Under the pieces are notes generated by a model that ran no database searches, was not told where the DNA came from, and worked only from the letters and a program-made list of their open reading frames with translations. A stretch of DNA of 64,000 nt from Desulfobacteraceae bacterium RAAP-1 (GTDB lineage: Bacteria; Desulfobacterota; Desulfobacteria; Desulfobacterales; Desulfatirhabdiaceae): NCBI GenBank assembly GCA_001443525.1, contig LKPX01000003.1:1-64000 (forward strand), written 5' to 3'. Of the stretch, positions 36,168-45,484 are shown one piece after another (positions within the stretch are counted from its first letter, which is position 1; every line of letters starts with the position of its first letter). A program made the translations under genes and the position numbers.

Positions 36168-36734
36168 ATGATCAAAGCTTCCAGTTTGAAAAGAGGTAGT
36201 GTCGTTTCTATTAACCAGCAGATTTATATGGTCAAACATGTCGATGTCAAAACGCCGTCCGCCCGGGGAGCCCTAACGTTATACAAGATACGTCTGATGA
36301 ATGTTCAGAACGGACAAAAACTCGATCAATCCTTCAAGGGGAATGATATGCTTGAAGATGTCGAATTGAGCCGAAGGCCGGTTCAATTCATTTACAAAGA
36401 AGGCAGCGATTACACCTTTATGGATACCGAGGACTACAATCAATACACCCTGAACGAAGGAAGCCTTGAAGGCCAGATACCCTGGCTTACCGATAACCTT
36501 GATGGCATTACCGCTCTGTTGAATGACGGAAAGATTATCTGCATTGAACTTCCGGCAACGGTACAGCTTGAAATCATAGATACGGCGCCAGCCATCAAAG
36601 GGGCTACCGTAACAGGCAGAACCAAGTCTGCCACACTTGCCAACGGGGTTGTCATTCAGGTTCCGGAATATCTGGCTGCGGGTGAAACTGTCAAAGTCAA
36701 TACGGAAACCGAAAAATACATGTCACGGGCTTAA
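36168..36734 (+). CDS. efpL: Elongation factor P-like protein EfpL (YeiP type)
   Basis: EfpL binds stalled ribosomes and helps form difficult peptide bonds. The three-domain EF-P layout and 188-residue length are clear. At the tip of domain I is TPSARGA with arginine at residue 33, which is the EfpL signature; canonical EF-P has a modified lysine or arginine at about position 34 in a different loop. Downstream stretches include QSFKGNDMLEDVELSRRP and the C-terminal VQVPEYLAAGETVKVNTET-like OB fold. It sits directly behind the polysaccharide genes without a clear promoter, so it may be co-expressed with them. A hairpin with T-run follows. Confidence 0.9.
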   Translation: MIKASSLKRGSVVSINQQIYMVKHVDVKTPSARGALTLYKIRLMNVQNGQKLDQSFKGNDMLEDVELSRRPVQFIYKEGSDYTFMDTEDYNQYTLNEGSLEGQIPWLTDNLDGITALLNDGKIICIELPATVQLEIIDTAPAIKGATVTGRTKSATLANGVVIQVPEYLAAGETVKVNTETEKYMSRA

Positions 36735-36758
36735 GCATTCCGAGTCTCGGTGCTTTTT
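36733..36758 (+). terminator. Likely intrinsic terminator after efpL
   Basis: AAGC-ATT-CCGA-GTC-TCGG-T-GCTT forms an imperfect stem followed directly by a T-rich run. It overlaps the efpL stop region and ends the exopolysaccharide/efpL transcription unit. Confidence 0.5.
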
Positions 36759-36760
36759 AA

Positions 36761-36789
36761 TTGACAACAGCAGCGGATTTTCCTATTTT
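36761..36789 (+). promoter_or_regulatory. Sigma-70-type promoter candidate for the MepK-like gene
   Basis: TTGACA at 36761-36766, a 17-base spacer and TATTTT at 36784-36789 make a reasonable -35/-10 pair. It lies between the efpL terminator and the purine-rich ribosome binding site AGAAAGGGGGG that precedes the ATG at 36817. Confidence 0.5.
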
Positions 36790-36816
36790 TTACGGAAATT
36801 TCGAGAGAAAGGGGGG

Positions 36817-37441
36817 ATGAAATATTTTTTCGTCACTGATAGAGGCGCAACTGGACAGCCCTGATGAAGGTGTCGGTCGGAGGGATTTTCTGAAGTTAGG
36901 CGCAGCAGCAGCCCTGCTGAGCCTGTTTCCAGGAACCGCGATAGCAGCGATATCCAGAAGGGCCAGACACATAAAAGTGAGCAAAGCAAAGGCTGTAACA
37001 CGTGCGCTGCATTTCTATAACCTCCATACAGGTGAAAAAATGGATGTGGCCTATTTTGCCCGAGGAAAGTATTCACCTGCAGCGCTGAAGGATATCAATC
37101 ATTTATTCCGAGACTATCGCACCGGGACGGTCAAGTCTATCGATCCCAAACTGCTGGATTATCTCTACAGCATTTCATTGAAGCTGGAAACCCATAAAAC
37201 GCCGTTTCATGTCGTATCCGGATACCGTACTCCTGCGACCAATGCCCTGTTGTGCAGGGAGAGTTCTCAAGTCGCCAAACACAGCCTTCATATCAAAGGA
37301 AAAGCAGTCGATATCCGCCTGCCCAACCGCAACATTGCTTCCATACGTCGTGTCGCAGTTGTATTGAAAAAAGGTGGCGTGGGTTATTATCCGGATGATA
37401 ATTTCGTGCATGTCGATGTTGGAGATGTGCGCTACTGGTAG
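36817..37441 (+). CDS. MepK/YcbK-like murein peptidase, Tat-exported, frame interrupted near the start
   Basis: The mature domain (from about 36980) is a DUF882/M15-type peptidase: LHFYNLHTGEKM, INHLFRDYRTG, VVSGYRTPATNALL, HSLHIKGKAVDIRLPN and FVHVDVGDVRYW, with the H-x(6)-D...H zinc pattern. Upstream in the same frame lies a twin-arginine signal, GRRDFLKLGAAAALLSLF, but this frame has no ATG, GTG or TTG before its stop at 36818-36820. The only well placed ATG (36817, after AGAAAGGGGGG) is in another frame, and both join if one T is removed from the T6 run at 36825-36830. Options are a sequence error, slippage, an ATT start at 36824, or a damaged gene. The GTG at 36977 would drop the signal peptide. 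Convergent with an LdtD-like gene. Confidence 0.8.
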
Positions 37442-37449
37442 ATCGGACA

Positions 37450-37481
37450 GCTTCGTACAGGCTTTAATTCCGGTACGAAGC
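37450..37481. terminator. Hairpin between convergent mepK-like and ldtD-like genes
   Basis: GCTTCGTAC and GTACGAAGC form a perfect 9-base stem with a 14-base loop. A C-run, not a T-run, follows on the plus strand, so it may act as a bidirectional transcript-end stabiliser rather than a classical terminator. Confidence 0.5.
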
Positions 37482-37496
37482 CCCCCCCCAAAGAGG

Positions 37497-39326
37497 TTAA
37501 TGTGAATTTACCGCTCTCAGCTCCAGTGGTTTGATAAACGGGACCATATGAACCACTGTATTGAGAGAAGCGTTCAGTGCTTTATCGAGCGGCGGATCAC
37601 GGTCATAGATATCTTTTGCGAAACAAACCATCCCGGTTTTATCCACCCATGCCGTCCAGTACAGCAGATATACCGGCATGGGTTCTTTCAGCCGGACAAC
37701 AGTGGGCGTTCCACTGGCAATTACTTCTGAAATCCGCTTGGCAGACCATAGTGGGTCGTCTTTCAGGAGATACTCCGCAAGTTCCATGGGCTTTTCGATA
37801 CGGATGCAGCCGGAGCTGAAATTTCTGGATGTTCTTTTAAACAAACTGCGCTGCGGCGTATCGTGCAGGTAGATTGAAAATTTGTTGGACAGCAGAAATT
37901 TGATCCGGCCCAGAGCGTTCAACGGGCCTGGGTCCTGACGAAACCTGTAGGGGAAATTGCTGGTGCTCAGCCGTGACCAGTCAATTGTCATTGGATCTAT
38001 ATCTGGAGCATTTTCTCCCCCCGCCGTTTCAAATACCTTGATGTGATGCTGAATCAGGTACATTGGATTTTTCTGAATTAAGGGCAGTTTGTCTTCAACA
38101 GCGATCTTGTAAGGAACATTCCAATACGGATTCAATACGATATACTTGATGGCATCCCTGAAAACCGGCGTCCGGCGATAGGATTTTCCGACAACCACGC
38201 GCATGCGAAGTACAGTTGACTGATCGTCAAACACAACGAGACTGTAATCGGCAATATTCACAAGAACATATCGTTTCCCCAGATCGCGGGGAATCCATCT
38301 CCAGCGCTCCAGGTTCAATTCAATCTGCTGTATTCGATACTGAACCGGGGTATTCATGGCAGATAGCGTGCCAGGGCCTACAACGCCGTCCGGATCGATA
38401 CCATGCCGTTTCTGAAAATGCTGTACCCCTTCCATGACGTCTTCATCGAAAACCGCAGGGTTGACGACATGTTCCGGCAGATGCATATCCCCCGTAATGG
38501 AAAGGCGTTGTCGAATCAACTTGATCCGGGAATCCACATCATTTATTTTTAAGGGCGCTCCGGCTGGAACTATTGGCCAGCCACCATTTTTCTGAATCTT
38601 TATATAACGGCGCAGCGCCTCGATCAGGCGATGATAGCCAGCATTGGCTGGCTGCAAATGTTGAAGATAGGATATTGCAGTTCCCTGGAGAGCGGCGGAT
38701 TCCAGTCGCGAAAGACTGTCCGTTTCGGTATTGATAAACAACCAGGTGGGATCAACAACGGCCGGATTGGTCCGTCCAAACTCCAGATGGCTGCCAAAAA
38801 GCACATAGGCATCCGTGAGTAAAAGCTCCAAATCCACCTGCTTTTCCGGGTCCGGAGCTTCCTGTTTACGCCCTGATTGATTCAGGGCGTTGACAAGAGA
38901 TCGGATGCGATCAAGGTGATAATCTTCGGGAGTCAGCCCTTCCTGTCTGGAGGATTCCAGGAGGCTGATCAGATTCTCCGCCTGAGATGTTGGCCTTCCT
39001 TCCTTGATCCAAAGAAAATGCTGCTCATGATTTTCATAATACTGGCTGATTACGGAAGCACAATGAATCTCAGGAGGCCGAGAAAACGACAATGCGGCCA
39101 TTCTGGCATCTTCTATCCGTTTTTCGAGAATCACGCCTGCCCTGGAAGATGGTGGAGATATCCTTCCGGTTACGGCGCAATGGCCGATATCAAAGAAAAG
39201 AAGCAGGCACCCAGTGATCGTCAATATCGACGTGATACAGGCTAAAAAATATATTTTGGCAGGTATCGTGACAGGCAACGAATTTTCAGTGCAACAGAAA
39301 TTTTTTGATCTGGCGGTAAATTTCAT
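37497..39326 (-). CDS. L,D-transpeptidase, YcbB/LdtD-like
   Basis: This enzyme makes 3-3 cross-links in peptidoglycan. The 609-residue layout is that of YcbB: an N-terminal hydrophobic anchor or signal (IYFLACITSILTITGCLLLFF), a YcbB substrate-like region (YYENHEQHFLWIKEGRPT, EGLTPEDYHL), a peptidoglycan-binding module (GVQHFQKRHGIDPDGVVGPGT) and the YkuD catalytic domain. The catalytic core shows HDTPQRSLF and the SSGCIRIEKP motif with the nucleophilic cysteine. The 5' end overlaps miaA by 41 bases, so the true start may be a few codons inside, for instance a TTG before the membrane helix. In E. coli the ycbB and ycbK genes are also neighbours, which supports a joint role in 3-3 cross-link turnover. 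Confidence 0.92.
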   Translation of the reverse strand: MKFTARSKNFCCTENSLPVTIPAKIYFLACITSILTITGCLLLFFDIGHCAVTGRISPPSSRAGVILEKRIEDARMAALSFSRPPEIHCASVISQYYENHEQHFLWIKEGRPTSQAENLISLLESSRQEGLTPEDYHLDRIRSLVNALNQSGRKQEAPDPEKQVDLELLLTDAYVLFGSHLEFGRTNPAVVDPTWLFINTETDSLSRLESAALQGTAISYLQHLQPANAGYHRLIEALRRYIKIQKNGGWPIVPAGAPLKINDVDSRIKLIRQRLSITGDMHLPEHVVNPAVFDEDVMEGVQHFQKRHGIDPDGVVGPGTLSAMNTPVQYRIQQIELNLERWRWIPRDLGKRYVLVNIADYSLVVFDDQSTVLRMRVVVGKSYRRTPVFRDAIKYIVLNPYWNVPYKIAVEDKLPLIQKNPMYLIQHHIKVFETAGGENAPDIDPMTIDWSRLSTSNFPYRFRQDPGPLNALGRIKFLLSNKFSIYLHDTPQRSLFKRTSRNFSSGCIRIEKPMELAEYLLKDDPLWSAKRISEVIASGTPTVVRLKEPMPVYLLYWTAWVDKTGMVCFAKDIYDRDPPLDKALNASLNTVVHMVPFIKPLELRAVNSH

Positions 39327-40209
39327 CGGGATGGTCCATGTCGATCCATTGCAGTTGAGGATCTGATTTAAACCAAGTGAACTGGCGTTTGGCGTAGCGG
39401 CGGGTATCCTGCTTCATGGACTGCACCGCAGCATCCCAGCTCAGGCGGCCTTCCATATAATCTGCTGTATGACGGTATCCTATGGATTTCATGGATTTCA
39501 GCCTGGAAGAATATCCTCTTGAAAAAAGAAGCGCCACCTCATCCACAAGCCCCTCCACCATCATCTGATCTACGCGGTGATCTATACGTTCATACAATAT
39601 TTTCCGGTCACGATAAAGGCCAATTTTCATGACATGAAAAAAAGAATCTCCAAAGTGATGAGACTGGTGAAAAGACGAAATGGGGCTACCCGTTATCTCA
39701 TAGACTTCGAGAGCGCGGATAATACGATATGTATCATGAGGATGTATCCGGGCTGCGGATTTCGGATCGCAGGATTGCAACCGTTTATATAATACATCCT
39801 TGCCATCGGTAATCATTTCCTGTTTGAGACGATTACGGCTCTTCAGATTTACGGGCGCCGAATCGAATAATCCGTGAATCAACGCCCGAATATACAAACC
39901 AGTACCACCAACAACCAATGCGGGTTTTCCCTCCGCTGCCAGCTTATTAATGATTTCATGGCTCATGGCAGCATACTGCTGCGCATCGAAATCGGCGTCC
40001 GGATCAACGATATTCACCATATGATGGGGTATGCGCGCCATTTCAGCAGCAGTCGGTTTTGCAGTTCCAATATCCATATAGCGATATACCTGCATGGAAT
40101 CCGCGCTGATGATTTCCGCTTTTAGCTGAGCGGCGATATCAATGGATACGCCTGTTTTGCCGACACCGGTCGGGCCGCATATGATGGCGACACGTGGTTT
40201 TTCTATCAT
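39286..40209 (-). CDS. miaA: tRNA dimethylallyltransferase
   Basis: MiaA adds the isopentenyl group to A37 of tRNAs reading UNN codons. The 307-residue protein starts with the P-loop GPTGVGKTGVSIDIA, followed by ISADSMQVYRYMDIGTAKPT, HHMVNIVDPD and VGGTGLYIRALIHG, all family hallmarks. The C-terminal IGYRHTADYMEGRLSWDAAVQSM and QDTRRYAKRQFTWFK are also typical. Downstream it overlaps the start of the L,D-transpeptidase gene. No hfq follows, unlike in enterics. Confidence 0.96.
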   Translation of the reverse strand: MIEKPRVAIICGPTGVGKTGVSIDIAAQLKAEIISADSMQVYRYMDIGTAKPTAAEMARIPHHMVNIVDPDADFDAQQYAAMSHEIINKLAAEGKPALVVGGTGLYIRALIHGLFDSAPVNLKSRNRLKQEMITDGKDVLYKRLQSCDPKSAARIHPHDTYRIIRALEVYEITGSPISSFHQSHHFGDSFFHVMKIGLYRDRKILYERIDHRVDQMMVEGLVDEVALLFSRGYSSRLKSMKSIGYRHTADYMEGRLSWDAAVQSMKQDTRRYAKRQFTWFKSDPQLQWIDMDHPDEIYRQIKKFLLH

Positions 40210-40229
40210 ACCGGATTGTCACATTCTAA

Positions 40230-40277
40230 AAAAAAACCCGTATTCCGGCCAATTTCGGGCAGACAATACGGGTTAAT
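40230..40277 (-). terminator. Intrinsic terminator of the small Cys-protein gene
   Basis: On the minus strand AACCCGTATT pairs with AATACGGGTT around a GC-rich loop, followed by a run of T (A9 on the plus strand at 40228-40236). Strong classical form; it ends transcription between the small gene and miaA. Confidence 0.75.
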
Positions 40278-40313
40278 AGTGATTGGCGCTGAACCGCCAC
40301 CCCAAGGCATTTC

Positions 40314-40520
40314 TTACTTTTTCTTTTGTTTTTGCTGGCCCACGCGGACCTTCTCTTTGACAGTGGATTCCGTATATTTGGCAGAGTTAAATGCACAGCC
40401 GAATTTGATTGTTTTATCTTCCACCCAGCGCATCATCAATGCCGGATTTGGATACACCGTGCAGTCGTTGTTAGCGTTGATCTTTACACAGCCTTCACAG
40501 TGAGGAGTGATATTTGCCAT
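40314..40520 (-). CDS. Small conserved-looking protein with Cys pairs
   Basis: A 68-residue product (MANITPHCEGCVKINANNDC...) with a basic C-terminal tail (VGQQKQKKK). Cysteines at residues 8, 11, 20 and 42 could bind metal. The start is well supported: AAGGAAGGTG lies a few bases before the ATG. A strong terminator follows, so this is a real single-gene unit. I recall similar short proteins in sulfate reducers, without a known function. It is flanked by tRNA-Asp upstream and miaA downstream. Function unknown. Confidence 0.7.
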   Translation of the reverse strand: MANITPHCEGCVKINANNDCTVYPNPALMMRWVEDKTIKFGCAFNSAKYTESTVKEKVRVGQQKQKKK

Positions 40521-40618
40521 TGGGCACCTTCCTTTGACTTTTTACAAAACCATCAATTATAATTTTAAAGAAAAAAAGGGATTACAACGATGTGTAACCC
40601 CCATTATCATAGCAGATG

Positions 40619-40695
<77 letters not shown>

Positions 40696-40772
40696 AACAT
40701 TATTTTTTGAAATTGCCGCACCATTTTCAGACTCTCTGTTTTTAGAATCTTAAAAAACTCAACCATCTGAAA

Positions 40773-40848
40773 TGGTGGGCGGAACAGGGCTTGAACCTGT
40801 GGCCCTCGGCTTGTAAGGCCGATGCTCTCCCAGCTGAGCTACCCGCCC
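40773..40848 (-). tRNA. tRNA-Val (TAC)
   Basis: A 76-base cloverleaf on the minus strand beginning GGGCGGGTAGCTCAGCTGGG with encoded CCA. The anticodon loop CTTACAA gives TAC. T-arm CAGGTTCAAGCCCTG is intact. It follows lon on the same strand, with tRNA-Asp 77 bases further down; the two are probably co-transcribed. Confidence 0.96.
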
Positions 40849-40911
40849 GTCTTTATGTCACAAAGACTTGAACCTTATACAAAAGCTTTTCTGTAGTGTC
40901 AAGAAGAAAAG

Positions 40912-43356
40912 TTACACAAGCGGACATTCCGGACGAAACGCTTCCACAGGAAGAGGAGCAGATTCAAAACAAAAGTCGCTTCCATTAAACAGAGATATAC
41001 CGGGTTCAAGAATAAGCGCATGTGTCAGAACCTCATCCATGTGTTCTACCAGAATAAACTCCATTTGACGTGCAATTGTATCGGGGATATCCTTCAGATC
41101 CTTTTCATTTTCTCTGGGAAGAATGATTTTTTTCAAACCTCCCCGATGCGCCGCCAGGATTTTTTCTTTAACACCGCCCACGGGCAACACCCGTCCCCGC
41201 AGGGTTATTTCGCCGGTCATGGCTGTTCTGCGGTCCACAGGTTTGCGTGTTAATGCTGATACAATGGAAGTACACATGGAAATTCCCGCAGATGGCCCAT
41301 CTTTGGGAATAGCTCCTTCCGGGATATGAATGTGGATATCACAATTTTTATAGAAATCCTTATCGATCATCAGACGTTCAGCGCGGGAACGAACAAAACT
41401 GACTGCTGCCTGAGCGGATTCTTTCATGACATCGCCCAGTTTGCCGGTAACGATCTGCTCTCCCTTGCCCGGCATGACCAGGGTTTCGATACATAGCAGT
41501 TCGCCCCCTACCTGTGTCCAGGCCATACCAGTGACAATGCCGATCTGATCTTTCTCCTCGATCTGGCCATATCGGTGCCGGGCAGGCCCCAAGTACTTTT
41601 GAACAGATCGGGAATTAATGATTACCGCTTGAATTTCTTTGTTCTTTGCGATGTCACGAGCGATTTTTCGACATATCGAGGCGATTTCCCGTTCGAGATT
41701 TCTGACGCCAGCTTCACGGGTGTATTTCTGGATGATGGTCAATATTGCATTTTTGGTAAATTCTATCTTTTTCCCCTCAAGCCCGTTTTGTCTGATCTGC
41801 TTGGCGATCAAAAAACCTTTCGCAATGTGATATTTTTCGAATTCCGTATATCCGGGCAACTTAATGATTTCCATTCGGTCCTGAAGGGGCAGCGGAATAT
41901 CTGGAAGGGTGTTGGCGGTAGTAACGAAAAAAATATCCGAAAGATCGTAATCAACATCCAGATAATGGTCATTAAATCCTGAATTTTGTTCCGGATCCAA
42001 AACCTCAAGAAGTGCAGCCGACGGATCTCCCCGGAAGTCCATACTCATTTTATCGACTTCATCAAGGCAGAAAACAGGATTGTTGACACCGACCTTTTTA
42101 AGACTCTGAATAATTTTTCCCGGCATGGCGCCGATATAGGTCCTGCGATGTCCCCGGATTTCGGCCTCATCCCGAACACCGCCCAGTGACAGGCGGATAT
42201 ATTTCCTGCCAGTCGCTCGAGCTATGGATTTGGCCAGTGACGTTTTTCCGACGCCCGGAGGCCCCACAAAACACAAAATAGGCCCCCGCATCTTTTTGAC
42301 CAGAGACTGCACCGCCAGATACTCCAGTATTCGTTCTTTGGGTTTTTCAAGGCCGAAATGATCTTCGTTCAGAATTTTTTCCGCCTGAAGCTGGTCTTCC
42401 TCGATGGCTGTCTGTTCATACCAGGGTAAACTGATCATCCAGTCAATATAGTTTCTTACCACAGTGCCTTCCGCCGACATGGGCGCCATCATTTTCAGCT
42501 TTTTGAATTCATGTAAAGCCTTATCTGTAGCTTCACGAGACATTTTCTTCTGCTGAATCTGATTTTCCAGCTCCTTGAGGTCATCCCCCGCCTCTTCATC
42601 CGTTCCCATCTCCTTTTTGATGGCGCGCATCTGCTCGTTTAGGTAATAGCTTTTCTGGGTCTTGTCCATTTGTTCCTTGACCCGGGTTTTGATACGCTGA
42701 TCCATCTGAAATACGTCTATTTCCATCTTGATGAGACTCAGCAGGAGCGTCAGACGTTCATTCAGGGACGCTGATTCCAGCAGGCGCTGTTTGTCTTCCA
42801 CTTTGAAAGAAAAATGCGCCGAGACAGTATCAGACAACTGAGACAGATTGGTAATGGTAGAAACCGTATTCAGGAGTTCTTTGGAAATTCCTTTCGTCAG
42901 ATCCGCATATTCACGGAAACTGGTAACAATGGCCCGCCCAAGGGCGACAGACTCTGCATCTGTTTCAAAATCTTCGGGGATAGGTTCTACCTCAACCTGA
43001 AAAAAATCTTCCTGGGGCACAAACCGCTGAATACGGGCACGAGACTTTCCTTCCACCAGCGCCTTGATTGTACCGTCCGGCAGACGGAGCAACTGCAAAA
43101 CCCTTCCGATAGTTCCAACCAGACACATATCCTTGATGTCCGGGTTTTCTTCGCCAGCCACCTGCTGCCGCGTCAGAAATACGCTCTTCTCATTGTTCAT
43201 GGCGTCAGCCAAAGCCTTGACCGACTTTGATCTGCCGACAAACAGCGGCGCTACCATATGAGGAAACACCACAATATCCCTGAGCGGCAGCAGCGGCAGC
43301 AACATCAGTTGTGAACCCGAATCATTCTGTTTGAATTTTTTCGTAAAATTTATCAT
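40912..43356 (-). CDS. lon: ATP-dependent protease La
   Basis: Lon degrades damaged and regulatory proteins in the cytoplasm. All parts are present in 814 residues: the LON substrate domain ([23 protein letters not shown]), coiled linker, AAA+ module with Walker [14 protein letters not shown] and Walker [12 protein letters not shown], and the serine-lysine protease domain with the nucleophile in KDGPSAG and lysine in [10 protein letters not shown]. The gene follows tig-clpP-clpX on the same strand, a conserved proteostasis block. A C-terminal tail of about 20 residues beyond the protease domain ends in PECPLV. Confidence 0.97.
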   Translation of the reverse strand: MINFTKKFKQNDSGSQLMLLPLLPLRDIVVFPHMVAPLFVGRSKSVKALADAMNNEKSVFLTRQQVAGEENPDIKDMCLVGTIGRVLQLLRLPDGTIKALVEGKSRARIQRFVPQEDFFQVEVEPIPEDFETDAESVALGRAIVTSFREYADLTKGISKELLNTVSTITNLSQLSDTVSAHFSFKVEDKQRLLESASLNERLTLLLSLIKMEIDVFQMDQRIKTRVKEQMDKTQKSYYLNEQMRAIKKEMGTDEEAGDDLKELENQIQQKKMSREATDKALHEFKKLKMMAPMSAEGTVVRNYIDWMISLPWYEQTAIEEDQLQAEKILNEDHFGLEKPKERILEYLAVQSLVKKMRGPILCFVGPPGVGKTSLAKSIARATGRKYIRLSLGGVRDEAEIRGHRRTYIGAMPGKIIQSLKKVGVNNPVFCLDEVDKMSMDFRGDPSAALLEVLDPEQNSGFNDHYLDVDYDLSDIFFVTTANTLPDIPLPLQDRMEIIKLPGYTEFEKYHIAKGFLIAKQIRQNGLEGKKIEFTKNAILTIIQKYTREAGVRNLEREIASICRKIARDIAKNKEIQAVIINSRSVQKYLGPARHRYGQIEEKDQIGIVTGMAWTQVGGELLCIETLVMPGKGEQIVTGKLGDVMKESAQAAVSFVRSRAERLMIDKDFYKNCDIHIHIPEGAIPKDGPSAGISMCTSIVSALTRKPVDRRTAMTGEITLRGRVLPVGGVKEKILAAHRGGLKKIILPRENEKDLKDIPDTIARQMEFILVEHMDEVLTHALILEPGISLFNGSDFCFESAPLPVEAFRPECPLV

Positions 43357-43428
43357 TGTAAAAAGAACCTGATGAACTCATAAAAAGTCAACACCGGAAA
43401 GGCGGAACCCAATAAGGGCATATAAACA

Positions 43429-44673
43429 TTAGGCCTGTTTTTTCACCTGTTCGTAAAGCAGTATCGGTGGCTCGTTGTTCAAAACGACCTCTTCACTGAT
43501 GACACATTCCTTGACATCTTCCACCGATGGAATTTCGTACATAATATTGAGCAGGCAGTTTTCCATAATCGCCCGAAGACCCCTGGCGCCGGACTTACGT
43601 TTGATGGCTTCACCGGCAATCGCTGAAAGGGCGCTGTCCGTCAGTCGAAGATTGACACCTTCCATCTCAAACAGTTTCTTGAACTGTTTGATGAGCGCAT
43701 TCTTGGGTTCTTTCAGTATACGGATTAATGAATTTTCTGTAAGTTCATCGAGAGTGGCAATAACCGGCAGCCTTCCCAGAAATTCCGGAATCAGCCCGAA
43801 CTTGATAAGGTCTTCCGGCTGTACCAGCTTTAGCAACTCTCCGACGTTATGTTCTTTCTTTTCAACCACATTGGCCCCAAACCCCATGACATTGGAGCCC
43901 AGCCGACGCTGGATAATTTTTTCAAGACCACTGAACGTTCCTCCGCAAATGAACAAAATATTGGATGTATCCACTTTTACAAAGTCCTGTTGTGGATGCT
44001 TTCTGCCCCCTTTGGGCGGTACGCTGGCGGTAGTTCCTTCGATGATCTTCAAAAGCGCCTGCTGCACGCCCTCTCCCGAGACATCGCGAGTGATGGACGG
44101 GTTATCCGATTTCGAGGCGATTTTGTCGATTTCATCAATATACACAATCCCTCGTCTGGCCTTGTCAAGATCATAATCGGCATTCTGGAGAAGAGACAAA
44201 ATGATATTTTCGACATCTTCCCCCACGTAACCCGCTTCCGTAAGGCTGGTAGCATCTGCGATGGTAAAGGGTACATTCAGGAATCTTGCCAGGGTTTGCG
44301 CCAGAAGCGTTTTTCCGCTGCCAGTAGGGCCAATCAGCAGAATATTGCTTTTTTGAATTTCAACATCATTCTGACTGGCTACGGAATCAAGCCGTTTGTA
44401 ATGATTGTGGACTGCAACCGCCAGAATTTTTTTAGCCCGTTCCTGTTCGATGACATAATCATCCAGCATTTCCTTGATTTGTTTGGGAACGAGCGAACGC
44501 TGCTGGGTAGCGGCGTTCTGTTCGGTTTCTTCATCGATGATTTCACTGCAAAGCTGAATACACTCATCGCAAATATAAACCGCAGGGCCGGCTATCAGTT
44601 TTGCAACTTCTTTCTGATTTTTACCACAGAAAGAACAGAACAGATTCTCTGTTGTATCGTCTTTTTTTGCCAT
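43429..44673 (-). CDS. clpX: ATP-dependent Clp protease ATP-binding subunit ClpX
   Basis: ClpX unfolds substrates for ClpP. The frame is open from 44727, but the ATG at 44673 ([11 protein letters not shown]) has GGAGG six bases ahead. The N-terminal zinc finger shows [11 protein letters not shown] and CDECIQLC. The AAA+ domain has Walker [14 protein letters not shown], Walker [12 protein letters not shown], and substrate-gripping GYVGED and RRGIVY loops. The IGF-type loop for ClpP binding is present as MGFGA rather than a clear LIGF, so exact assignment of that loop needs alignment. It begins one base after the clpP stop. Confidence 0.97.
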   Translation of the reverse strand: MAKKDDTTENLFCSFCGKNQKEVAKLIAGPAVYICDECIQLCSEIIDEETEQNAATQQRSLVPKQIKEMLDDYVIEQERAKKILAVAVHNHYKRLDSVASQNDVEIQKSNILLIGPTGSGKTLLAQTLARFLNVPFTIADATSLTEAGYVGEDVENIILSLLQNADYDLDKARRGIVYIDEIDKIASKSDNPSITRDVSGEGVQQALLKIIEGTTASVPPKGGRKHPQQDFVKVDTSNILFICGGTFSGLEKIIQRRLGSNVMGFGANVVEKKEHNVGELLKLVQPEDLIKFGLIPEFLGRLPVIATLDELTENSLIRILKEPKNALIKQFKKLFEMEGVNLRLTDSALSAIAGEAIKRKSGARGLRAIMENCLLNIMYEIPSVEDVKECVISEEVVLNNEPPILLYEQVKKQA

Positions 44674-44674
44674 A

Positions 44675-45289
44675 TCATGCCTCCATTTTGCCCAGGTGAT
44701 CCAGATCGTTCCGGTTGGCGATGACATGATCGATCAGCCCGTATTCCTTGGATTCCTGTCCGGACATAAAAAAATCTCTATCTGTATCTCTTTGAATCTG
44801 TTCCAGATCTCTTCCTGTATGATACGACAGGATACCGTTCAATGTATCTTTAAGCCTCAGAATTTCTTTGGCCTGGATAGCGATATCCGACGCCTGCCCT
44901 TGAGATCCTCCCATCGGCTGATGAATCATGATTCTGGAGTTCGGCAGGGAATAACGCTTGTTTTTTGTGCCTGCCGCCAACAGCAGAGCCCCCATGCTGG
45001 CAGCCTGTCCGATGCACACGGTTGTAATGTCGGGTTTGACATATTGCATCGTGTCATAGATCGCCAGTCCGGCGGTAACAGAGCCCCCTGGCGAATTGAT
45101 ATAAAAGTTGATTTCCTTACCTGGATCTTCAGATTCCAAAAAAAGCAGTTGAGCGATCAGAAGATTGGCAACCTCATCATTGATAGCTGTTCCTAAAAAA
45201 ATGATTCTGTCTTTAAGAAGCCGCGAGTAGATATCATATGCACGCTCCCCGCGGCTGCTTTGCTCAATGACCATAGGAATTAGTGGCAC
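44675..45289 (-). CDS. clpP: ATP-dependent Clp protease proteolytic subunit
   Basis: ClpP is the chambered serine protease working with ClpX. The open frame starts at 45391, but a GTG at 45289 with AGGAGAACCCA upstream gives the normal N-terminus ([21 protein letters not shown]) and a length of 204. The catalytic serine is in [11 protein letters not shown], the histidine in [10 protein letters not shown], and the aspartate follows in [10 protein letters not shown]. tig lies upstream on the same strand, with about 195 bases between; clpX follows immediately. Confidence 0.97.
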   Translation of the reverse strand: MPLIPMVIEQSSRGERAYDIYSRLLKDRIIFLGTAINDEVANLLIAQLLFLESEDPGKEINFYINSPGGSVTAGLAIYDTMQYVKPDITTVCIGQAASMGALLLAAGTKNKRYSLPNSRIMIHQPMGGSQGQASDIAIQAKEILRLKDTLNGILSYHTGRDLEQIQRDTDRDFFMSGQESKEYGLIDHVIANRNDLDHLGKMEA

Positions 45290-45484
45290 TGGGTTCTCCT
45301 TTATCCTGACAACCAGTCGTCGTCTGAATTGAGGGTGGGTCAATAGCCCGCCTGTCAAACATAATTGCGCCGCACAGATATACATGTTCATAACGGCGCA
45401 TTGGCTTTAAACAGTCAGCAAACAACTCATGAACACATGTGTTATCCGCCGATTTTTAATAAAGCAAATATCGTACCATGAAGC

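Noticed and set aside
36637-36864. 75-codon frame ending in MKYFFVTDRGATGQP
   Set aside because: It runs through the end of efpL in another frame; only its last ATG (36817) is of interest, as the likely start of the frame-broken MepK-like gene.
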